Below are positions 57,581 to 64,000 of a stretch of DNA of 64,000 bases, piece by piece. The stretch is from positions 22,195,951-22,259,950 of the forward strand of contig CM043948.1 of the NCBI GenBank assembly GCA_014529385.2, read 5' to 3'. The notes below the pieces were generated by a model that was not told the origin of the DNA, ran no database searches, and saw only the letters and a program-made list of their open reading frames with translations. Both the position numbers and the translations under genes were made by a program. Source of the stretch: Adiantum capillus-veneris. Lineage: Eukaryota; Streptophyta; Polypodiopsida; Polypodiales; Pteridaceae. The first letter of the stretch is position 1; every line of letters begins with the position of its first letter.

Positions 57581-58027
57581 CTCGTCGGATAGATCTTTAA
57601 GGTCTCTTGGGATAGTTTCCTACGCTAGTTAAAAACAATCTTCTTCTTCTTCTTCTTCTCTCGTGCCATGGAGCTTGGCAGATCCAGACGTCCACGACCT
57701 CGGGGGGTCTCCCACTACCGACGAAGGCTGCAACAGAAGATACAGATCACTCTAGCTCGATATGCAAGACGCCCAACCAGAGTACTGACCATGGAGGAGG
57801 TCGATGAGATCCGACAGCGACCGATGAGAGATTTCATATGAACCCGCAAACCCCCCCCCCCCCCCCCCCCGGGCCCTTATTTCCTTTCTCCTTAGTGTTT
57901 TAGTGCTAGTTCTTTGTAACTTTGTAATTTCCGTACTCAAGACATGGTATCAGATTCACCAATTGTAACTTTTTGGTCTCATAGGTCATTTTGGCCTTTT
58001 GAAGACGTTAATATAACATTTCATTTC

Positions 58028-58062
<35 letters not shown>

Positions 58063-58440
58063 GACATTTAGCCTCTTGTTCAACTCTCTGTATACTAACG
58101 ACGATTTGTTTACGTCGTGTTACAGGGAGTTAGCAAAGGAATGGTGGCTGAAAAGCTTATTGCTTCTATGGTAAGTAGAGGCATTCCACCAGATTTTGTT
58201 CTGTGCATTGGTGACGATCGGTCAGATGAAGACATGTTTGAGAGTATTGCCAATGCAATGGCGGCTCCTGAGTTTCCAAGAGCAGAAGTTTTTGCCTGTA
58301 CAGTGGGAAGGAAGCCTAGCAAAGCTAAATATTACCTAGAAGACACTGTAGATGTCATTCACATGCTACAAGGGCTAGCTGAAGCCACTCAAGCAGCACA
58401 ACGGAACTTGTCACAAAATTCAATCGAGAGCTTGGTGTGA
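55154..58440 (+). CDS. TPS: Class II trehalose-6-phosphate synthase-like protein (three coding exons)
   Basis: Coding exons 55154-57147, 57242-57515 and 58126-58440 join in frame to an 860-residue protein, normal for class II plant TPS. The start MSSRSYTNLLDL and the following SRVMTVPG are typical of this class. The glycosyltransferase-20 domain covers about residues 60-550, with FCKQTLWPLFHYMLP, WIHDYHLMLLP, FLHSPFPSSEIYRTLPVR and LDDMDIFKG (about 342-350). Here the motif around the UDP-glucose and phosphate-binding Arg/Lys of active enzymes (RLDYSKG type) is altered, as in class II members. The TPP-like HAD domain has DYDGT at 599-603, SGRGRK and GDDRSDED at 785-792. Class II proteins are thought to be mostly regulatory rather than active synthases, acting in trehalose-6-phosphate and sugar signalling in the cytosol. 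No stops, frameshifts or altered splice sites are seen. The closest Arabidopsis relatives appear to be the TPS8-11 group, but the exact member is unsure. Confidence 0.97.
57148..57241 (+). other. TPS intron 1 (94 bp)
   Basis: Phase-2 intron, TTTAAG|GTGTGC...GTAACAG|ATGG, splitting the arginine codon in YYLRW. Unspliced reading hits a TAG within 18 bases. Its position matches the conserved intron of class II TPS genes after the GIAAEHGY motif. Confidence 0.92.
57516..58125 (+). other. TPS intron 2 (610 bp)
   Basis: Phase-0 intron between CCTCAG|GTAAGT and GTTACAG|GGAGTT, giving VKPQ-GVSKG as in other TPS proteins. A perfect TACTAAC branch-point motif is at 58093-58099. Two CT tracts (57539-57578, about 58030-58060) and a C22 tract near 57849 expand it. 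Confidence 0.95.
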
Positions 58441-60423
58441 TTATTGCATTGCTGCTATGTGCCAGAATAATCATATTGGTCTCTAATTTTCTTGTGAGGT
58501 TGAGATGTAATGAGTGCTGGCTAACGACGCATGAGGTCCAGAATTGTGGAGGCAGCAATGTGTTCGCTTTGATTCTGAGAGGAGCAAGGTGCTGAGTGGG
58601 CTTGGGTTTTGTTTCTTAAGCTCTTCTGCTTCGTCCCATAATCCACAGCATAGAGATTAACCAGCTGGGGTGAAAGAAAATCATCACAGTAAAAGTGGTC
58701 TAGATGAATGCAGGGCAAAGCTTATTGTTTGTGGACAGTACTTCACATTCTTGCAGAGTCGCAATTTTTTTTCTTGAAGGATCAATTGTATGTGGTTGGT
58801 TGAGGAACATGCACTGATCCTCGCTCAGAAGGCTTTGCTTGCGTCTGTGCAGAGGCAGGCCACTGTATGTAGTGGTGGCAAGACATCATTGGACCTATGA
58901 ATCCGAGGACGGGAAGAGCTCCTTAATGTTTGAAGAGAATAAGCTGTTTCTTGAGGCTTACCCTGCTTTATTGGATGCAAGGGACAAAAGGCACCTATTT
59001 GATTGTATGACTGCTGATCACGTTTTGCCATATTCCCTGATTTCTCATAGTATACACACAAACTTGCATCAGTATGTCTCCCTGGTTTTGGCTGTTTTCC
59101 AAAGCCATAAGGAATTACGGCTGTTGGCGAGTCCTCCAATGGTTGGAGCATTAGACCCATTTATTTATCTGAGAGAAAGGGAACCACATCAACTGCAGGA
59201 GCAAATGATATTGGCTATTTATTGTGAGATGTAAGAATCTCCTCTTTGTTTATTTGCGAGTGTCTGGCTTGAAAGGTACGATTTAAATTTCTGTTGAGGT
59301 TGTTTCAATAATTACAATTGTTGGGTTTGAACTCTTAAACCAGCAAACGACCATTTCATTCACTTGTGATACATTGGTTTTTCTGTCTCTGTGCATGTCA
59401 CTGTTCAGATCCTTATTTCATGTTATTTGAGGTTCATGGATCCCAAAGCATAGCTTTTCCATTGCCCAACCAGGATTGTCAGAAATTGAAAGCCTGCTTG
59501 CGCTGCTACACGCACATCGGCAGACCTCGCACGAGAAAGCTGATAGCCTTGCGAAGCTGGGAATACCAACTCTCATGGGCACGTGATTATGACTAATGGG
59601 AGAGATGGCATCTTGTTGCACGATATTGAGTTACATACATGCTTGAATCTCTCAAAAATTTGGCGACCCCTAGGTCCACAGGCACGCAAGTGCAGTAGAA
59701 GCTGGCTGCTACTGTTACATATGGAGGCAGGCCATATGAGCCGGCACTAGTTGGGGGTTGCAGTGGATGTTTCTATGTCATTCTTGGACGTGATAGTTGG
59801 TCTAAGATCTGCCATCTACACTGTGGAGCTAAGCAGCTCTAGTGGAAGAAGAGAATGCTACCATTGGGCAGGCCTGTTTTTTGGAGATCCATGGTTGAGA
59901 TCAGGTGTTGGGATCAATGGCAATCTTCGCTGTCGGATGAAGCTGGTGAACTAGGGGTGGCATCCTTTAGGTGCCATTTGAAGCACCCTATGCTAACCTC
60001 ATTGGCTGTTTTTGGCCTGTCCTAAAGGCCAAGGCCATAGAATTGGGTACCCTTTTTCCTAATTAAAAATAGGGGATATTTTTTGGTCGTTCAGAATAGC
60101 ATCTTGGAAGGTCTTCTCTGTGACAGTGCCCCTTCTTGTTAATGATTGTTGGCCCACCCAGAGGGCAAGGTGATAGTGATCCGAGCTATGGCTGCCATTT
60201 TAGTGCTTGGCCAAAATTATATATTTTTTAAAAAGTTCCTGTATTGAAAATCATGGCGAATAAATAGTGAAAAGTAGAGGAATTTAGCATGTAGACTCAT
60301 GTAAAGCTTTTTTTGTGGAGAGAGCTTGTTCATAGCAGTACCATGTCCATGCCCTCTCAAAGCTTGGCAGGTGTCTGTGCTACGTCCATGTCCTCTCAAA
60401 GCTTGGCAGCTGTCTGGCGAATG
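58441..60423. other. TPS 3' flank and intergenic DNA
   Basis: The first few hundred bases are presumably 3' UTR; no clear AATAAA signal was found. An open frame at 58839-59234 gives a 131-residue product with no family recognised and no coding-like context, so it is not called as a gene. Confidence 0.5.
60348..60411. repeat. 39-bp tandem duplication
   Basis: CCTCTCAAAGCTTGGCAG occurs at about 60354 and 60393, with similar flanks (GTCCATGCC / GTCCATGTC). Confidence 0.8.
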
Positions 60424-60990
60424 CCTCAATGGGGCCTTCCTTTGTGGCTTCTTCCAAACCCCAGCAGAATTTCTAGGCAGGGAAGAGCGCAATTACGCTG
60501 TTATAGCAAACAAAGTCAGAGGGTGTGCCCGGGGAGGGCGTGAGGATGGTGGAGGAATTGACAGCACTCTTGGGCTCTAGTGTGAAAGTGCAACCGGCGT
60601 CCTGCTGGCTGATACCAGTGTTGATGTTGGCCAGGATCCAAAATGAGGGGGGTAGCTGTTGCTAAATTAGCTATAGCTTAAAATAAAGATAATTCTAAAC
60701 AAAATACGGTGAGTGCCTCAAAGGGGCCTTCCTTTGTGGCTTCTTACTAAACCTAGCAGAATTTTTAGGCACGGAAGAGCACGATTATGTTGTTATAGCA
60801 AACAAAAGTCAGAGGGTGTGCAGCAGCAGGGTGTGAAGATGGTGGAGAAATTGACAAGTGTTGGGCTCTAGTGTGAAAGTGCAACTGGCGTCCCTCTTGC
60901 TGATGCCAGTGTTGACGTTGCCTGGGATCCAAAATGAGGGGTAGCTGTTGCTAAATTAGCTATAGCTTAAAAGATAGTTCTAAATGATTT
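60424..60990. repeat. Tandem duplication, 292-bp period
   Basis: 60424-60715 and 60716-60990 align nearly end to end (CCTCAATGGGGCCTTCC against CCTCAAAGGGGCCTTCC; CTGTTGCTAAATTAGCTATA in both) at roughly 85-90% identity with small indels. Neither copy codes for anything recognisable. Confidence 0.88.
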
Positions 60991-61027
60991 ATTAGAAATA
61001 ACTAGATCCATAAGTGAGGGTTTTCTG

Positions 61028-61355
61028 GATGCGTCATTGGAAGGATTTCATAGAGCATCATAAGTACAATTTGTCTTGGGACATGCATATTTCTAGTGCA
61101 TCATTCCTCTGGAATGGCGGGAGCATTGTGAATGGGAATACCTGCTTGGCCACTTTTGATGCGTCACTTCAAATGGGTGACTAGAGCATTGAGAAGAAGT
61201 ATTCGACCATCCGGGATGGACATCTCTGATGCATGTAGGATGGATGACATAGAGCATTGCTAAGGAGTCGTTCCGTAAGTTCGGTGAGAGAGAGAGTTTG
61301 AGAGACTAATTGATAGGAATTATCGGTGCATCACATGGTGGGTGACTAGAGCATC
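61028..61355. repeat. Irregular short tandem repeats
   Basis: About five degenerate units of the form GATGCGTCAC ... GGGTGAC.TAGAGCAT occur at about 61030, 61094, 61159, 61230 and 61324, with unequal spacing of 64 to 94 bp. Origin unknown. Confidence 0.6.
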
Positions 61356-61513
61356 AAAAGCAGGGGATGTTTCGTACTTTGAGAATGAAGATGGGTTTTG
61401 AGCATAGTTACCGGAATGGGAACGGGGCTTGAATTACCTCCATTTAGCTTAGTCCCAAATCAACTCCAAAATTGCCCCCAAATCTGCCCTTAAACTGCCC
61501 CCCCATGGTTGAC

Positions 61514-61768
61514 TACGAAGAAGGGGCACCTATGGCTAAGCTTGATTGTGCCAGATGATATAAAGTGGGGAATATGGATGTGTATCTTCGTCCACTATTG
61601 GAAGAGCTACAACAATTGTGGATTGGCATAGAGGTGGTGGATATGAGCCGACACACAGGACGACGGAATGCTTTGATCAGAGGCATTCTAATGTGGACCA
61701 TGCATGACTATCCCGGGCTAACAGAATGCTCAGGTGATCTATTGACACTCCTCACTCAGACACTGTAA
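61514..61768 (+). pseudogene. TNP2-type (CACTA) transposase fragment
   Basis: The frame starting at 61565 encodes MDVYLRPLLEELQQLW, then a short variable part, then RGILMWTMHDYPGL. This order matches the conserved 'DVYL.PL..EL..LW ... ALLWTI.DFPA' block of En/Spm (CACTA) TNP2 transposases. A stop just upstream (about 61556) and loss of similarity after 61725 show it is a small remnant. No CACTA termini were found nearby. Confidence 0.65.
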
Positions 61769-62222
61769 ATCTTGTTTTTTCCCATAGTTGATCTATTATC
61801 ATGTGTATACATGCAGGGCTTCAAACAAGCGGATAACAGGCAAAAGTAGGCGTTTGGGGACAAAAAAGTAGGCATTTGTGGGTAGATTTGGGGGTATTTG
61901 GGAGACAGTTCCGGTTACACCCCATTTTGGAACGGTATTCCGTCCCGACTCCGTTTCGGGAACGGGGCTCGTCTGGAACGCGGTTTCGAAACGTTTAGGC
62001 TGCGTTCCGCCCGTTCCCTGTTACACTGGTTCTGAGTAGGTTTGAAGAAATGTGGTTGCTTTTTGGAAAAGCAAGCGCTTTTCCATGGAGGAGTCCATGT
62101 TGGCATTGCATCTATGTGTGTAAATGCATCTAGGGACACAGGGACTGCGTGTACATGATTTTTAAAGATTGAAAAGTCAACGGCCCCACCTATAATTAAG
62201 TGGGCAACCAACTGGCAGAACA
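61769..62222. other. Intergenic
   Basis: No gene seen. 61917-62030 is rich in repeated GGAACG/CGTTCC and TTTCG motifs, giving short interrupted inverted repeats. Confidence 0.5.
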
Positions 62223-63304
62223 TGTCACGTGACACATCCCAACCCTATGTGTCCGTGGACAAGCTACACCAATCACTTAGCATAGATGCATATCCTCCGG
62301 TTGCACACAGCATGATCGTCGGAATTCCCATCAGAATCCATTAGCATCAGTTAGGGGAATTTTCCTTTGCATTTAGCCTATTTTCCTATTTATTGAGATT
62401 TTCACTTATTATTTTTAAGTGACTTTCCTACAAAAGTAGGTAGGGCAATTTTGCTAAGTTTCTATATAAGCAAACCCAAGTTAGCACTAAATGGAAGAAG
62501 AGGCAGCAGGAGCTTCCCGCTCAACAGGCAACTTCTCAGCAGTACCCCCCCTCATGACCCCCCTAGCGTTTTTGCATCCTGACACCATCTTTGGCGATAC
62601 CTTCTTCAGCAAGCCATCGCCATCCATCGTCAGCCCCTAGTGTTTGCAGATCCCCGCCATCGCCAGCAGATCCATATCCCCTAGCGTTTTTCCAACACAG
62701 CCCAACCAGCGTTTTTGGATTGCAGAGCCAAATCAGCCCAGCGTTTTCGGCTAGCAGCAGGATCCCTTGAGCGTTTTTGGTTTCAGCCCCTTGCCGCAGC
62801 AGATACTCGCAGTTTCAGCCCTAGACACGGAAGCAGATCATCCCCCAGGATGGTTACAGATGCTCCCCCATTTTCAGCCATCAAAACGCATCCAAAACAG
62901 TCATTTTCAGCCACCAAGAAGACCATGAAAATCAACAGATAAAAGATCCCAGATTTCAGCCATCAAGTCGTCGTCGTCATCACCGTCGTCGTCATCGGCA
63001 TAGTCCCATTGCATCAGTCCATTGCATTCGCATTGTACACCTTTGTGCAATCAAAGTAGACCACTCTCGCCGACGAGAGTGGGGCCTTCGGAGGAGGGTT
63101 TTACAACCTCTCGGTGTCGTATCTCTTCTCTCTCCTTCTCTCAGTCTCATTCACTTGCACGCACAATATCCACTCACTTTGTTCGTGACCACAGCACTCT
63201 ACAAGACGGAAAGCTCTCTCTTTCCCTAAGAACTAAAAGGAACCTTGAGCAATAAAGATCACTAATCTTGAGAAAAAACAACATTCATTCCGTTGCACAT
63301 AACA
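62223..63304 (+). mobile_element. 5' LTR of a right-edge LTR retrotransposon
   Basis: The 3' edge is set by the PBS two bases later; the LTR ends in ATAACA. A TATATAAG box is at about 62462-62469. The 5' edge is only proposed at TGTCACGTGACA (62223), which would give about 1.08 kb; the partner LTR lies outside the window. Confidence 0.55.
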
Positions 63305-63305
63305 T

Positions 63306-63317
63306 TGGTATCAGAGC
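63306..63317 (+). other. PBS of the right-edge LTR retrotransposon
   Basis: TGGTATCAGAGC, an initiator-methionine tRNA primer site on the plus strand. Confidence 0.92.
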
Positions 63318-63679
63318 TTTGGAAGTGTTCTGCATTACTCAAGGAAAGAACCACAAGAACCACAATAATTTTTTTTGCTTGTTGTGATCGCACGAACCCA
63401 AGTTCGCTTGGGCGTGGCGATTCCTAATCGTGTTTTGTTGAAGAGTGACAGGAATCCCAAGAAAGAAGGGCTTGTCCAGCCTCCCCTTGTGTCTCTTTTC
63501 ACTCATTGAGAGCGGACCGTGCACTTAGCGGCCAGCCAATCGACGTGAGGTGGGAAAAAGCAACCTTGGTGTGAGCGCAAGGCCGCCAAGGGGTGCGCCC
63601 CCAGAAAAGGGTAGAACTCGGGTGAAGAGAAGATCCTTCTCCAACGCGATTTGCAAGCGAAAGAAAACCTCAAGAACCC

Positions 63680-63800
63680 TAGATTCTCACGAATCAAGGA
63701 CCTCAAGAACCTCAAGAACCCAAGTTCCTCGTGAACTTAAGAACCAAGAACTCAAGTTCCTCGTGAGCTCAAGAACCCCCAAGAACCACAAGAACCTACG
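63680..63800 (+). repeat. CAAGAACC-type short repeats in the leader
   Basis: About ten copies of CAAGAACC and close variants, alternating with AGTTCCTCGTGA, fill the last 120 bp before gag. Confidence 0.75.
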
Positions 63801-63808
63801 ACTTCACA

Positions 63809-64000
63809 ATGATCATCACTCGAAGCGGAATGGATACTTCGCTTGGAAGTGATGAGCATGAGAGAGGCGAAGAAGACTTTTCCCCACCAGGAGGTTTTTC
63901 TGACCCTTCCCCATCTACGACACCGATGGCACTAATTCCTATGGAGGAGTTGGACCAAGAAAGAGAAGCAGAAAGAAAAGCCTACGAAGAAGATATGGCA
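63809..64000 (+). CDS. gag start of the right-edge LTR retrotransposon (partial)
   Basis: Open from ATG 63809 through the window end (64 codons), starting MIITRSGMDTSLGSDEHERG. An 'M-x-x-TRSG' start is common in plant Ty3/gypsy gag proteins. The position about 490 bp after the PBS fits. Acidic and proline-rich so far; domains lie beyond the window, so the superfamily is not proven. Confidence 0.7.
   Translation, partial: MIITRSGMDTSLGSDEHERGEEDFSPPGGFSDPSPSTTPMALIPMEELDQEREAERKAYEEDMA

Noticed and set aside
58839-59234. 131-codon ORF downstream of TPS
   Set aside because: No recognised family, no splice or promoter context; length is within chance for 4 kb of intergenic DNA.

Overview
This is nuclear DNA of a flowering plant. 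The evidence is one spliced class II trehalose-phosphate synthase-like gene with GT-AG introns, dense nested LTR retrotransposons, an L1-type LINE, a CACTA transposase remnant, a small terminal-inverted-repeat element and many long CT, AC, poly-C and poly-G tracts. The species cannot be fixed from the sequence. About 50 of 64 kb is transposon. No CRISPR array, rRNA or tRNA gene was recognised. || Layout: 1-2545 is the 5' part of a minus-strand Ty1/copia element with an undamaged open frame that runs off the left edge. 3859-5300 is a broken Ty3/gypsy gag on the plus strand, cut by an inverted 5' fragment (gag, PBS, part of an LTR; 5252-7180, minus) of the same family as the next element. 7409-26241 is a full-length plus-strand Ty3/gypsy element (called G2) with both LTRs, PBS, gag-pol, a small extra ORF and two polypurine tracts. 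A complete minus-strand copia element (10583-15489, 5-bp target duplication CATTA) sits inside its gag. 27657-30450 is a decayed minus-strand LINE. About 31.9-48.3 kb is a second Ty3/gypsy element (G3) that lacks reverse transcriptase, has a doubled zinc-binding module before the integrase core, and carries a 1082-codon extra ORF just before its 3' polypurine tract and LTR. 48.3-54.5 kb is gene-poor and rich in microsatellites, with a composite repeat block hit by a 321-bp Mutator-like MITE. 55154-58440 is the only clear host gene. 58.4-62.2 kb is intergenic DNA with a tandem duplication and a TNP2-type transposase remnant. 62.2-64 kb is the 5' LTR, PBS and gag start of another LTR element. 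|| Most notable: G2 and G3 both encode a second retropepsin-like domain after the integrase, in addition to the usual protease after gag. Both also have an internal polypurine tract just after pol and an extra ORF between pol and the 3' LTR. G3 further carries eight copies of a 24-bp palindrome (half-site AGACATCCTACG) in its non-coding parts; four of them are spaced exactly 285 bp apart in a decayed tandem array whose flanks have diverged while the palindrome has not. Together these suggest a plant gypsy lineage with an unusual architecture. The features are read from the sequence, but their novelty and function are inference.
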